Shown here one piece after another: positions 33,333 to 42,733 of a stretch of DNA of 64,000 nucleotides (positions are counted from its first letter, which is position 1; each line of letters starts with the position of its first letter). The stretch spans positions 1 through 64,000 of the forward strand of contig NZ_MEDS01000005.1 in NCBI RefSeq assembly GCF_001724135.1. The letters run 5' to 3'. The notes beneath the pieces are model-generated. The model had not been told where the DNA came from and ran no database searches. It saw only the letters and a list, made by a program, of their open reading frames with translations. The translations under genes were made by a program, and so were the position numbers. This DNA comes from Comamonas sp. SCN 65-56 (GTDB taxonomy: Bacteria; Pseudomonadota; Gammaproteobacteria; Burkholderiales; Burkholderiaceae_C).

Positions 33333-33941
33333 ATGCCCAGCCCTGTTTCCGAAGAATTGCTCCAAGCCGCCGCCCGCCTTGCGGTGGATGAAGGCTTTGA
33401 CTGGGGCAGCGCCAAGCGGCGCGCCGTGCGCGAGCTGGGGCTTCCTGCGCGCACTGCGTTGCCAGACCAGCTGCAAATGGAAGATGCGGTGCGTGCGCAC
33501 ATTGCGCTGTTTCATGCCGATACCCAGCCGGGCGAGCTGCAGGCGCTGCGCCAGCTGGCGCTGGAGTGGATGCGGCGCATGCAGGAGTTTCGCCCCTACC
33601 TGGGCGGCGCGGTCTGGTGGGGCACGGCCACGCGACGCAGCGACGTGGTGATTGCGCTGTTTTGCGATGACTCGAAATCGGCGGAGATTGCGCTGCTCAA
33701 CCAGCAGGTGCGCTACGAGCCGCACACCAGCGTGGGACTGCATGGCGAACCAGTGGAGAGCCTGGCCGTGCTGGTGGGCAGCGCGGCGTTGGCGCAGGAG
33801 GTCGTGGTGCAGCTGCAGGTCTACGACCTGGATGATCTGCGCGGCGCCTTGCGCAGCGATCCGCGCGGGCGTGCGCCGCGCGGGGATATGGCCGCGGTGC
33901 AAAAACTGCTGGACGCGGGCGGCTCTGGTACGCTTGGATGA
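33333..33941 (+). CDS. Conserved hypothetical protein
   Basis: 202 residues with a plausible start (ATG at 33333). Segments such as EELLQAAARLAVDEGFDWGSAKRRAVRELGLP and MRRMQEFRPYLGGAVWWGTATRRSDVVIALFCDDSKSAEIALLNQ look like a small nucleotidyltransferase-like or regulatory domain, but I cannot name the family. No signal peptide or membrane segment. The stop overlaps the start of the following thioredoxin-like gene (ATGATGA), so the two are co-expressed. Confidence 0.65.
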   Translation: MPSPVSEELLQAAARLAVDEGFDWGSAKRRAVRELGLPARTALPDQLQMEDAVRAHIALFHADTQPGELQALRQLALEWMRRMQEFRPYLGGAVWWGTATRRSDVVIALFCDDSKSAEIALLNQQVRYEPHTSVGLHGEPVESLAVLVGSAALAQEVVVQLQVYDLDDLRGALRSDPRGRAPRGDMAAVQKLLDAGGSGTLG

Positions 33942-34513
33942 TGACGGATCAAACTGCGCAACCCTTGGCGGGTTTTGACACTGCGGCAGGCGGATCGCGC
34001 CGCTGCTGGCTGACGCTCGGGGTGGCCGGCGCTGCGGCGGCGGCTGGCGCAGGCTTGGCGTGGTGGCGTTTCAGTCCGCGCAGCGCCGATGCGCAGGCGG
34101 TGGACCAGTTCTGGGCCTCTGAATTCGAAGGGCTGGATGGCGCTGCGGTCAGCATGGCGGCATTTCGGGGCCGTCCGCTGTTGCTCAATTTCTGGGCCAC
34201 TTGGTGCCCGCCCTGTGTGCAGGAGTTGCCGCGGCTCAACGCTTTCCATGAGGCGCACAAGGCGGGCGGCTGGCAGGTACTGGGCCTGGCGATCGACCAG
34301 CTGGCCAGCGTACGGAAATTTTTGCAGCGCGCGCCCTTGGCTTTCCCGGTGGCGTTGGGCGGCGTCTCCGGTCTGACGCTGGTGCGCGGTTTGGGCAACC
34401 CCAATGGCGGCTTGCCGTTCTCGGTGCTTTTTGCGGTCAATGGCGCGATTGCCCAGCGTAAAATCGGCGAACTTTCTTCTGCTGACCTGCAGCAGTGGCG
34501 CGACTCACTCTAG
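33938..34513 (+). CDS. TlpA/ResA-like thiol-disulfide oxidoreductase
   Basis: 191 residues: an N-terminal membrane anchor or signal (CWLTLGVAGAAAAAGAGLAWW) and a periplasmic thioredoxin fold with active site WATWCPPCVQELP. TlpA-like proteins reduce disulfides, for example in cytochrome c maturation. The cis-Pro region reads NGGLPFSVLF. It overlaps the preceding hypothetical gene by 4 bp. Confidence 0.85.
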   Translation: MMTDQTAQPLAGFDTAAGGSRRCWLTLGVAGAAAAAGAGLAWWRFSPRSADAQAVDQFWASEFEGLDGAAVSMAAFRGRPLLLNFWATWCPPCVQELPRLNAFHEAHKAGGWQVLGLAIDQLASVRKFLQRAPLAFPVALGGVSGLTLVRGLGNPNGGLPFSVLFAVNGAIAQRKIGELSSADLQQWRDSL

Positions 34514-34614
34514 GCGCCTGCGCTAGGCTGTCCACTCTAAATCAAAGCCTGATTTTCGCAATTGCGCGTCAATTGCTGTAAATTAGCGTCTTATGGCTTC
34601 TTTTTGGAATTTTT

Positions 34615-35085
34615 ATGGATCTGCGAAAACTCAAGACCCTGATCGACCTGGTGTCCGAGTCGAATGTGTCCGAACTCGAGATCACTGAGGCAGAGGGCAA
34701 GGTCCGTATCGTCAAGGGCGGCAGCGCCGGTGCTGTTCCGATGCAGCAGGCAGGTATGCAGCCTGTGCTGGCAGTGCCGCCGGCCGCCGTCGCGGCCCCC
34801 GTCGTGGCAGCGGCCGCCCCGGTACCCGCGCCGGCGCCTGAGGCACCCGAGGGCAACATCATCAAGTCGCCGATGGTGGGCACCTTCTACCGCTCTTCCA
34901 GCCCGGGCGGCACGCCGTTCATCGAAGTGGGCAGCCAGGTCAAGGAAGGCGACGTGATCTGCATCATCGAAGCGATGAAGATTCTCAACGAGATCGAGGC
35001 CGATCACAGCGGCACCATTACCCGCGTGCTGGCGGAAAACGGCCAGGCCGTCGAATACGGTCAGGCACTGTTCGTCATTGAATGA
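34615..35085 (+). CDS. accB: Biotin carboxyl carrier protein AccB
   Basis: 156 residues: an N-terminal MDLRKLKTLIDLVSESNVSELEI helix, an Ala/Pro-rich linker, and a biotinyl domain with the biotinylated Lys at residue 122 in IIEAMKILNE, the same number as in E. coli AccB. Part of acetyl-CoA carboxylase, the first step of fatty acid synthesis. It is separated from accC by an unusual 259 bp stretch carrying duplicated accC starts. Confidence 0.96.
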   Translation: MDLRKLKTLIDLVSESNVSELEITEAEGKVRIVKGGSAGAVPMQQAGMQPVLAVPPAAVAAPVVAAAAPVPAPAPEAPEGNIIKSPMVGTFYRSSSPGGTPFIEVGSQVKEGDVICIIEAMKILNEIEADHSGTITRVLAENGQAVEYGQALFVIE

Positions 35086-35138
35086 TGTTCGCGGCCTCTG
35101 CGTGAGCGGGGGGCGAGCCCACTAACCGCGAGAACATC

Positions 35139-35243
35139 ATGTTCAAGAAAATTCTGGTTGCCAACCGGGGCGTTCTTGCCGCAGGCAAGGCGAAGCAAAT
35201 TGCACTGGCGCGGGCGATGAGCTGCGAGAGCACCTATGTTTAA
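35139..35243 (+). CDS. Leader ORF 1: duplicate of the accC start (34 aa)
   Basis: ATG at 35139 opens [11 protein letters not shown], identical to the first 11 residues of AccC, then departs to [20 protein letters not shown] and stops at a TAA (35241-35243) that overlaps the start region of the second copy. The third-position differences from accC are mostly synonymous, so this is an old or translated copy. It may be a decoy or a coupling leader; no proof of translation. Confidence 0.45.
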   Translation: MFKKILVANRGVLAAGKAKQIALARAMSCESTYV

Positions 35244-35352
35244 AAAAATCCTGGTCGCCAATCGCGGCGTTCTTGCCGTGGGCAAGGCGAAGCAAATTGC
35301 ACTGGCGCGCGCCAGCGCGCGGGCGATGAGCCGCGAGGGCACCCATGTTTAA
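35236..35352 (+). CDS. Leader ORF 2: second duplicate of the accC start (38 aa)
   Basis: ATG at 35236 opens [11 protein letters not shown] again, followed by [20 protein letters not shown] and SREGTHV. The TAA stop (35350-35352) lies 5 nt after the accC ATG at 35345, so ribosomes ending here are positioned to restart on accC. The sequence between the duplicate and the next ATG carries GAGGGC as Shine-Dalgarno. Translation is inferred only. Confidence 0.45.
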   Translation: MFKKILVANRGVLAVGKAKQIALARASARAMSREGTHV

Positions 35353-36694
35353 AAAAATCCTGGTCGCCAATCGCGGCGAAATCGCCCTGCGTATCCAGCG
35401 TGCCTGCGCCGAGCTCGGTGTCAAGGCCGTGATGGTCTATTCCGAGGCCGACCGCGACGCCAAGTACATCAAGCTTGCCGATGAGGCCGTGTGCATAGGT
35501 CCGGCGCCCTCGGCGCAGTCCTACCTCAACATGCCGGCCATCATCTCGGCGGCGGAAGTGACGGACGCCGAGGCGATTCACCCGGGCTACGGCTTCCTGT
35601 CCGAGAACGCCGACTTTGCCGAGCGCGTGGAGCAAAGCGGCTTCCAGTTCATCGGCCCGACGCCCGAGAACATCCGCACCATGGGCGACAAGGTCTCGGC
35701 CAAGCGCGCCATGATCAAGGCTGGCGTGCCTTGCGTGCCCGGTTCCGACGGCGAGCTGCCCGACGATCCGGCGCAGTGGCGCAAGATCGCCAAGAGCATT
35801 GGCTACCCGGTCATCATCAAGGCGGCAGGAGGCGGCGGCGGGCGCGGCATGCGCGAGGTGCACACCGAGGCGGCGCTGGTGAACGCGGTGCAGCTGACCA
35901 AGGCCGAGGCCGAGGCGGCTTTCGGCAACGCTGCCGTCTACATGGAAAAATTCCTGCAGAACCCGCGCCACATCGAAATCCAGGTCCTGGCCGACAAGCA
36001 CAAGAACGGGGTCTACCTGGCCGAGCGCGACTGCTCGATGCAGCGGCGCCACCAGAAAGTCATCGAAGAGGCGCCCGCCATGGGCATCCCGCGCAAGCTG
36101 ATCGAGAAGATCGGCGAGCGCTGTGTCACCGCCTGCAAGAAGATCGGCTACCGCGGCGCCGGCACCTTCGAGTTTCTGTACGAGAACGGCGAGTTCTATT
36201 TCATCGAGATGAACACGCGCGTGCAGGTTGAGCACCCGGTGACCGAATGGATCACTGGTGTGGACATCGTGCGCTGGCAGATCATGGTGGCGGCGGGCGA
36301 AAAACTCGGCTTCTCGCAAAAACAGGTGCAGGTGCAGGGCCATGCGATTGAGTGCCGCATCAATGCCGAGGACCCGTACAAGTTCATCCCGTCGCCGGGT
36401 CGCATCACCAAATGGCATGCACCCGGCGGACCAGGCGTGCGCGTGGATTCGCACATCTACACCAACTACTTCGTGCCGCCCAACTACGATTCGATGATAG
36501 GCAAGATCATCGTGCACGGCGACACGCGCGAACAGGCACTGGCGCGCATGCGCACGGCACTGCGCGAGACGGTGGTGGAGGGCATCTCCACCAATGTCCC
36601 GCTGCACAGCGAGCTGATGGTGGATGCGCGCTTTGTCGCTGGCGGCACCAACATCCATTACCTGGAAGAATGGCTGGCGGCGCGCAAGCGCTGA
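35345..36694 (+). CDS. accC: Biotin carboxylase AccC
   Basis: 449 residues of an ATP-grasp biotin carboxylase: [24 protein letters not shown], glycine-rich ATP loop [14 protein letters not shown], and catalytic [20 protein letters not shown]. It carboxylates biotin on AccB. The ATG overlaps the stop of leader ORF 2. Complete, with all expected motifs. Confidence 0.96.
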   Translation: MFKKILVANRGEIALRIQRACAELGVKAVMVYSEADRDAKYIKLADEAVCIGPAPSAQSYLNMPAIISAAEVTDAEAIHPGYGFLSENADFAERVEQSGFQFIGPTPENIRTMGDKVSAKRAMIKAGVPCVPGSDGELPDDPAQWRKIAKSIGYPVIIKAAGGGGGRGMREVHTEAALVNAVQLTKAEAEAAFGNAAVYMEKFLQNPRHIEIQVLADKHKNGVYLAERDCSMQRRHQKVIEEAPAMGIPRKLIEKIGERCVTACKKIGYRGAGTFEFLYENGEFYFIEMNTRVQVEHPVTEWITGVDIVRWQIMVAAGEKLGFSQKQVQVQGHAIECRINAEDPYKFIPSPGRITKWHAPGGPGVRVDSHIYTNYFVPPNYDSMIGKIIVHGDTREQALARMRTALRETVVEGISTNVPLHSELMVDARFVAGGTNIHYLEEWLAARKR

Positions 36695-36701
36695 ATCCGT
36701 C

Positions 36702-37595
36702 GTGAGCCTGTTCGAGCTGCGCCTGTTGTGTCCCGAGGAGTGTGTCGAGCCGCTGAGCGAGGCTCTGGACGCGCTCGACGCGCTGAGTGTTTCGGTGGAG
36801 GATGCCGATGCGCTGACCGAGCATGAGCGGCCGCTGTTCGGCGAGCCCGGCATGCCGTCGCCGCAGCCTGGCTGGCAGCGCAGCCGCATCAGTGCGCTGT
36901 TTTCCAGTCGATCTGCGGCCGATGAAGCGGCACGACTGTTGCCATTGCAGGATTTTTTTGCGGGCTGCAGCGTCGCGGGCGTAAGCGCTCTGCCCGATCA
37001 GGATTGGGTGCGCCTGACGCAATCGCAGTTCAGCCCGGTCGAAATCACGCCGGATTTCTGGATCGTTCCGAGCTGGCATGAGCCGCCCAAGGCGGCGCGC
37101 ACCAGCATCCGTCTGGATCCGGGCCTGGCGTTTGGCACCGGAACGCACCCCACCACGCGCATGTGCCTGCGCTGGATTGCGCAGCGCGCGCAGCAGGCGG
37201 CGCTGGGTCGAGTGCTCGACTACGGCTGCGGCTCGGGCATCCTGGCGATAGGCGCGGCCAAGTTCGGTGCTCTGGATATCGATGCCGTCGATATTGACGC
37301 CGCCGCGGTCGAGGCCACGCTGGCCAATGCCGATGCCAATGCCGTGGTGCTCAAGGCCGGGTTGCCGGACCAGGCGCAGGGCGTGTACCAGACGGTGCTG
37401 GCCAACATCCTCGCCACACCGCTGAAGGTGCTGGCGCCGCTGCTGTGCGCCCATGTGGCGACGGATGGCTGGCTGGTGCTTGCCGGAATACTGGAGCGCC
37501 AGGCGCAGGAGCTGCGCGAGGCCTACGCGCCGTGGCTTGCGCTGGACGTGGCCGACAGTGAAGACGGCTGGATTTTGATGACCGCCAGGCGCTGA
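36702..37595 (+). CDS. prmA: Ribosomal protein L11 methyltransferase PrmA
   Basis: 297 residues from a GTG at 36702 (SLFELRLLCPEECVEPLSEALDALDALSVSVEDAD). SAM-binding motif I is VLDYGCGSGILAIGAAKFGA, preceded by RLDPGLAFGTGTHPTTRMCLRW, the PrmA signature. It trimethylates Lys residues and the N-terminus of L11. It starts 7 bp after accC, so it belongs to the accBC operon as in many proteobacteria. Confidence 0.95.
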   Translation: MSLFELRLLCPEECVEPLSEALDALDALSVSVEDADALTEHERPLFGEPGMPSPQPGWQRSRISALFSSRSAADEAARLLPLQDFFAGCSVAGVSALPDQDWVRLTQSQFSPVEITPDFWIVPSWHEPPKAARTSIRLDPGLAFGTGTHPTTRMCLRWIAQRAQQAALGRVLDYGCGSGILAIGAAKFGALDIDAVDIDAAAVEATLANADANAVVLKAGLPDQAQGVYQTVLANILATPLKVLAPLLCAHVATDGWLVLAGILERQAQELREAYAPWLALDVADSEDGWILMTARR

Positions 37596-37637
37596 ACCAC
37601 TGCGTGCGGGCATGCGGCTCCCTACAATCGAAAACCG

Positions 37638-38822
37638 ATGAGCCAGGTTACGCGCTGCCCCCATTGCCAGACATCGTTCAAGGTCGTTGCCGACCAGTTG
37701 CGTGTCGCGGATGGCTGGGTGCGCTGTGGACAATGCAAGCAGGTTTTTGATGCGTACGAGAGCCTGTTGGAGGCTGGCGATGCGGCCCCACCGGCGCCTT
37801 TGTTGTCCTTGCCTGACGAGCTGGCTCTGTCGCCACCCGGGGCCGTAGCGCCTGCTGCGGCGCAAGAGCCACCGATACCCCCCCCGCCTGCAGAGCTGCC
37901 CGCGTGGAGATTGCATTTGCACGACCTGGTGGCGGCGCCCGAACAGCCGCAGCCGCCAGATCCCGGGCTTCAGATCGATGTGCTCCCGTCGTATCCCTTT
38001 GGTCAGCGCGTGGAACCGGTGCTGGAGCCCGACCCGACCCCGGCCGAGCCCTTGGCGCCCGATCCTTGGGTGCCCGACGCTGTTGAGCCGCAGCCTGACG
38101 CCGAGCCCGCATGGGTTGATGCAAGCGCAGCCTTGCCCGAGGTGGAGGGGGCCGCCGAACCGGCGCCCGACAACACCGCGCCGGCCCTGCAGGAACGCTT
38201 CCCGGAGCCCGCCTTGGAGGTCGAAGAGACATCCGGCAGCACGGTGCAGCATGAGCTTGCTCCGGAGCCTGACGCGGTGCCAGCTTCAGAGCCCAGCCCG
38301 CCCGATTTTGATTTCGTCCGCGCCGCGCGCCGTGGGGCCTTCTGGCGCAAGCCGCTGGTGCGCGCCCTGCTGGCCATCGTGTTTCTTGCGCTGGGGGCAC
38401 TTCTGGCACTGCAGGTGGCGGTGCAACAGCGCGATTGGCTGGCCGAGGCCTATCCGCCACTGCAGCCCATGCTGAAGCGCCTGTGCGAGCCCTTGCAGTG
38501 CGTGGTTGGCGTGCCGCGGCAAATCGCTGACGTGGCAATCGATGCCTCCTCCTTCGCACGCTTGCGCGATGATGAACCGGTGTATGCGCTGCAGTTGACG
38601 GTGAAGAGCAGCGCTGCCATCGCGGTGGCCATGCCGGCGTGGGAGCTGACGCTGATCGATGCGCGCGAGCAACCCGTGGTGCGGCGCGTATTGACGGCCG
38701 TCGAGCTCGGTGCCCCGGACCGGCTTGCGGCCCGGGGCAGCTGGAGCGGCGCGGTGCAGCTGCGCCTGCAAGAGGGCGCAGCGCGCGTCACCGGCTATCG
38801 GCTTCTGGCTTTTTACCCCTGA
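37638..38822 (+). CDS. Zinc-ribbon DUF3426 protein (membrane-anchored)
   Basis: 394 residues: an N-terminal CPHCQTSFKV...RCGQCKQVF zinc ribbon, a long Pro/Glu/Ala-rich low-complexity region (about 60-225), a transmembrane segment (LVRALLAIVFLALGALLALQVAV) and a C-terminal DUF3426 domain (LCEPLQCVVGVPRQIADVAIDASSF). This MJ0042/DUF3426 architecture is common downstream of prmA in Burkholderiales; the function is unknown. Confidence 0.85.
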   Translation: MSQVTRCPHCQTSFKVVADQLRVADGWVRCGQCKQVFDAYESLLEAGDAAPPAPLLSLPDELALSPPGAVAPAAAQEPPIPPPPAELPAWRLHLHDLVAAPEQPQPPDPGLQIDVLPSYPFGQRVEPVLEPDPTPAEPLAPDPWVPDAVEPQPDAEPAWVDASAALPEVEGAAEPAPDNTAPALQERFPEPALEVEETSGSTVQHELAPEPDAVPASEPSPPDFDFVRAARRGAFWRKPLVRALLAIVFLALGALLALQVAVQQRDWLAEAYPPLQPMLKRLCEPLQCVVGVPRQIADVAIDASSFARLRDDEPVYALQLTVKSSAAIAVAMPAWELTLIDAREQPVVRRVLTAVELGAPDRLAARGSWSGAVQLRLQEGAARVTGYRLLAFYP

Positions 38823-38842
38823 TTTTTTGAACTGGAGCGGCC

Positions 38843-39739
38843 ATGGCGGCACTGATTTGCGGATCGCTGGCGTTTGACACCATCATGACCTTCGAGGGGC
38901 GGTTTGCCGACCAGATCCTGCCCGAGCAGCTGCGCATCCTGAACGTGTCATTTCTCGTGCCCACGTTGCGCCGCGACTTCGGCGGTTGTGCCGGCAACAT
39001 TGCCTACGCGCTCAAGCTGCTGGGCGGTGATCCGCGGCCCATGGCGATGCTCGGCAGCGACGGGGCGGATTACCTGCAGCGCTTGCGAACGCTGGGCATT
39101 GCAACGGACACCATCGCGTTGCTCGACGATGTCTATACCGCGCAGGCCATGATCATGACCGACCGCGACAACAACCAGATCACGGCGTTTCATCCTGGCG
39201 CCATGATGCAAGCGCATCGCAATCGGATTGCGCGCAACGCCGAATGGTCGATAGGCATCGTTGCGCCGGACGGGCGCGAAGCCATGATCGAGCATGCGGC
39301 GCAGATGGTGCAGGCCGGCATCCCGTTCGTGTTCGATCCGGGCCAGGGCCTGCCGATGTTCGATGGTGAAGATCTCCGGCGCTTCATTGGGCAGGCCAGT
39401 TGGGTGGCGGTGAACGACTATGAGGGTCGCATGCTGTGCGAACGCACGGGCTGGAACAAGGAGGCGATCTCGCAACAGGTCAAAGGCCTCGTGGTGACGC
39501 TGGGTGCGCAGGGGTGCGAGGTGTGGGAAGAGGGCCGGTGTACGCTGGTGCCGCCCGTGAAGCCAGACGCGGTGCTGGACCCTACGGGATGCGGCGATGC
39601 CTGGCGCGGTGCCCTGTTGTTCGGGTTGGAGCGCGGCTGGTCGCTGGCGCGCTGTGCTGAATTGGGCAACCGTCTGGGCGCGATCAAGGTCGCCCACCGC
39701 GGACCGCAGAACTACACGCTGGATTTCACTGCGCAATAG
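38843..39739 (+). CDS. PfkB-family carbohydrate/nucleoside kinase
   Basis: 298 residues of the ribokinase fold: SLAFDTIMTFEGRFADQI, FGGCAGNIAYALKLLGG and the PfkB signature DPTGCGDAWRGALLFGL with the catalytic Asp. Close relatives are annotated as adenosine kinase-like. It follows the DUF3426 gene by 20 bp and ends at a bidirectional terminator. Confidence 0.9.
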   Translation: MAALICGSLAFDTIMTFEGRFADQILPEQLRILNVSFLVPTLRRDFGGCAGNIAYALKLLGGDPRPMAMLGSDGADYLQRLRTLGIATDTIALLDDVYTAQAMIMTDRDNNQITAFHPGAMMQAHRNRIARNAEWSIGIVAPDGREAMIEHAAQMVQAGIPFVFDPGQGLPMFDGEDLRRFIGQASWVAVNDYEGRMLCERTGWNKEAISQQVKGLVVTLGAQGCEVWEEGRCTLVPPVKPDAVLDPTGCGDAWRGALLFGLERGWSLARCAELGNRLGAIKVAHRGPQNYTLDFTAQ

Positions 39740-39744
39740 GCAAC

Positions 39745-39774
39745 GGCTCCTGCAGCCCGAGGACTGCAGGAGCC
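39745..39774. terminator. Bidirectional terminator between the PfkB kinase and the histone-like gene
   Basis: GGCTCCTGCAG - 8 nt - CTGCAGGAGCC, an 11 bp perfect stem between two convergent genes. No long U-run on either side. Confidence 0.55.
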
Positions 39775-39793
39775 GCCGTGGCGCATGCCGCGA

Positions 39794-40245
<452 letters not shown>

Positions 40246-40246
<1 letters not shown>

Positions 40247-40503
40247 CATGTTCTCCTTGAGTCGATTAGCAAAGAGCACTGCCTGCTTGCATGGCGCATG
40301 CAGCGATTCGTGGCGACGTGGCAGCATGCCCGCCGACAGGAATGGGGGAGCGTCCCCCAACCCAGGGCCTTTGGCCTGTGGTCGGTGTGCGGGACGTTGA
40401 AAATTTCATCGGTGGTGAGGTGCGGAAAGCCGCTGCAAATACGGTGGCGGATCAGGCCGAGGCCGGTGGCGTGGCGTCGAAAGAAGACGTCGTTGCGCGC
40501 CAT
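40246..40503 (-). CDS. Possible small ORF upstream of the histone-like gene (85 aa)
   Basis: A minus-strand frame starting MARNDVFFRRHATGLGLIRH. The first two thirds have high G/C third positions and look coding; the C-terminal third (CRRACCHVATNRC...) does not. Its TGA overlaps the alternative ATG of the histone-like gene. It may be a real gene, a decayed one or chance. The rest of the gap from 40504 to 40690 shows no gene. Confidence 0.25.
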
Positions 40504-40690
40504 TGCATGGCGGAATGCAGAGTGTCTTGAGCTTGATGAAGCATGGCAAATCCTGCTGCGAATTATGGGAGCAGTGCTTCAAAATGAAAAGCACTCCAGC
40601 CTTGCAAAACAGGGATTTGTTGCTTCAATGCAGCGCTTGGCGCGCGGCTGCGATGCGCCTGAGGAGTTGCGGCGCATGCGCGCGACGTGT

Positions 40691-41299
40691 TCAGCAACGC
40701 CCTCGCGTGGGATGCTGCACGGTGGGCGCGATCATGATGCCCGTGCCTGCGCAATGCTGCGCGAGCCGTTGCCAGTCGAAGGCGTTGCCGGGATCGTGCT
40801 TGCGCTGCGGCGCGATGTGTTCATGACCGGCAATATGGCGGATCGGCAAACGCTGCGCCAGCGCATCGCACAGACGCAGCAGCGCGGCGTATTGCGCTGC
40901 TTCGAAGCGCTCGCCCTCCAGGCCTTCAAGCTCGATGCCGACCGAGTCGTCGTTGCAGCCATCGCGGCCGCGGTAGTGCGATGCGCCCGCATGCCAGGCA
41001 CGCTCGTGCACGCTGACGAATTGCCAGACTTCACCGCCGCGGGTGATGAAAAAATGGCTGGAAACCTCCAGGCCGCGGATCTGCTGGTAGTAGGGGTGCG
41101 CGTCCCATGGGAGGCAGTTGAGAAACAAGTCCTGCACCGCGCCGGTGCCGTATTCGCCGGGCGGCAGGCTGATCGAGTGCAGAACGATCAGATCGACACA
41201 GGCGTGTGCTGGACGCGCGTTGCAGTTGGGCGATGGGCAATGGTGCGCCCACCGCAGCCAGCCGTCGCGCCAGGGGGAGGCATTACGTCGCGGGGGCAT
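40691..41299 (-). CDS. ampD: 1,6-anhydro-N-acetylmuramyl-L-alanine amidase AmpD
   Basis: 202 residues of the amidase_2 fold. Zinc ligands: His in DLIVLHSISLP, His near HEHIAPQRKHDPGNAFDW, and the final Asp-containing KHDPG. SSHFFITRGGEVWQFVSVHERAWHAGAS and DSVGIELEG are typical. AmpD removes peptides from anhydro-muropeptides imported by AmpG. The start overlaps the end of pilR by 17 bp, so it is the last gene of the pilSR operon. Confidence 0.93.
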   Translation of the reverse strand: MPPRRNASPWRDGWLRWAHHCPSPNCNARPAHACVDLIVLHSISLPPGEYGTGAVQDLFLNCLPWDAHPYYQQIRGLEVSSHFFITRGGEVWQFVSVHERAWHAGASHYRGRDGCNDDSVGIELEGLEGERFEAAQYAALLRLCDALAQRLPIRHIAGHEHIAPQRKHDPGNAFDWQRLAQHCAGTGIMIAPTVQHPTRGRC

Positions 41300-42731
41300 C
41301 GGGTTCGGTGTGCGCGATCTTCAGGCGCTGCAGGCGATGGCGCAATTGCCGCGCGCTCAGGCCAAGCTGCGCCGCTGCCGCTGCCGGATCGTTGTCCGTT
41401 TCACTGAGCGTGCGCAGCAGGATCTCGCGCTCGCTGGCATCCAGCCAGGCTTGCAATGTGTGCGGTTGGGCGGACGTTGTGGATGGCTGCTCCGGGACGG
41501 CGCGCTTGGCGGCAGCGGCAGGCATTGGCGTACTTGCGTGGGGCTGGCCGCTGAAGGGCGGAATCTGCAGCATGCCGGCTTCGCTCAGCGCCATGGCCCG
41601 GTGCAGCAGGTTCTCCAACTCGCGCACGTTGCCCGGCAGCGGGTACTGGGCAATGCGCTGCAGCGCCGCCTCGTCCAGCACGGGTGCAGGCATGCCCGAT
41701 TCGGCAGCGATGCGGGCGAGCAGCGCCGCACACAGCGCCGGCAGATCACCCAGGCGTTCGCGCAGCGGGGTGATGGTGAGCTCGATGACATTGAGCCGGT
41801 AATACAGATCCTGGCGAAACCGCCCCTGCTGCACGTCCGCGGCGAGGTCGCGATGGGTGGCGCTGACGATGCGCACGTCCACTGCTTCTTCCTGCGTTGA
41901 GCCGAGCGGGCGCACCGTGCGTTCCTGGATGGCGCGCAACAGGCGCGGCTGCATCGACAGCGGCAGCTCGCCGATCTCATCGAGAAACAGCGTGCCGCCG
42001 CGCGCTGCCTGAAAAAAACCTTCGCGGTCCTGAGTGGCGCCGGTGTAGGAGCCCTTGCGTGCGCCGAAAAATTCGGATTCGAGCAGCGCCTCGGGGATGG
42101 CGCCGCAGTTCACCGCAACAAACGGGCCGTGGCTGCGCTGGCTGCTGGCGTGCAGGGCACGCGCGACGAGCTCCTTGCCGGTTCCCGATTCGCCACGCAC
42201 CAGCACCGGCGCCATGCTGCGCGCCACCTTGACGATGTCGGTCTTGAGCCGGCGCATGGCGTCGGACTCGCCGACGATCTGCGCCAGGGCAGCTGTCTCG
42301 GTGGGGGCATGCGGCGTGTTCTGCGGTCTGCGTGCGGCAATCGGCAATGGCGCGGCGCCACCCTGCACCGCCGAGGCCACGACGCTGCGGAACTGCTTGA
42401 GATCCACCGGCTTGGTGAGGTAATCAAACGCTCCGGCGCGCAGCGCCTCGACGGCGTTTTCCGCTGAACCATAGGCCGTCATCACGATGCAGCGCTCGCT
42501 GCGCTGTTGCTCGCGCAGCTCGTGCAGCAGCAGCATGCCCAGCCCGTCGGGCAGGCGCATGTCGGTGATCATCACGTCAAAGCGCTGCTGCGCAAGCAGG
42601 CTGCGAGCCTGCGCCAGATCGGCCGCGGTTTCCACCCGGTAGCCCTCGCGCAGCAGCGTCAGCTCGCACAGGGTGCGCAAGTCCGGCTCGTCGTCGACGA
42701 CCAGGACGCGGGTGGGGGCAGGGGTGCTCAT
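41283..42731 (-). CDS. pilR: Sigma-54-dependent response regulator, PilR-like
   Basis: 482 residues: receiver domain (VLVVDDEPDLRTLCE, phospho-Asp in VMITDMRLPDG, K in YLTKPVDL), AAA+ domain (GESGTGKEL, GSYTGA loop, FLDEIGELP) and a Fis-type helix-turn-helix. It pairs with PilS to activate sigma-54 promoters, classically the pilin gene. It starts 2 bp after the pilS stop. Confidence 0.88.
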   Translation of the reverse strand: MSTPAPTRVLVVDDEPDLRTLCELTLLREGYRVETAADLAQARSLLAQQRFDVMITDMRLPDGLGMLLLHELREQQRSERCIVMTAYGSAENAVEALRAGAFDYLTKPVDLKQFRSVVASAVQGGAAPLPIAARRPQNTPHAPTETAALAQIVGESDAMRRLKTDIVKVARSMAPVLVRGESGTGKELVARALHASSQRSHGPFVAVNCGAIPEALLESEFFGARKGSYTGATQDREGFFQAARGGTLFLDEIGELPLSMQPRLLRAIQERTVRPLGSTQEEAVDVRIVSATHRDLAADVQQGRFRQDLYYRLNVIELTITPLRERLGDLPALCAALLARIAAESGMPAPVLDEAALQRIAQYPLPGNVRELENLLHRAMALSEAGMLQIPPFSGQPHASTPMPAAAAKRAVPEQPSTTSAQPHTLQAWLDASEREILLRTLSETDNDPAAAAAQLGLSARQLRHRLQRLKIAHTEPDAPAT

Positions 42732-42733
42732 GG

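Larger units (their letters stand above)
35139..35378 (+). repeat. Tandem triplication of the accC translation-start region
   Basis: The sequence from ATGTT(C/T)AA(G/A)AAAAT to GG(C)G occurs at 35139, 35236 and 35345 (the true accC). Periods are 97 and 109 bp, the difference being a 12 bp insertion in the second unit. Each unit ends with a purine-rich GCGAG(A/G)G stretch before the next ATG. Each of the first two units includes a CTTGCC-GGCAAG hairpin. Confidence 0.85.
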
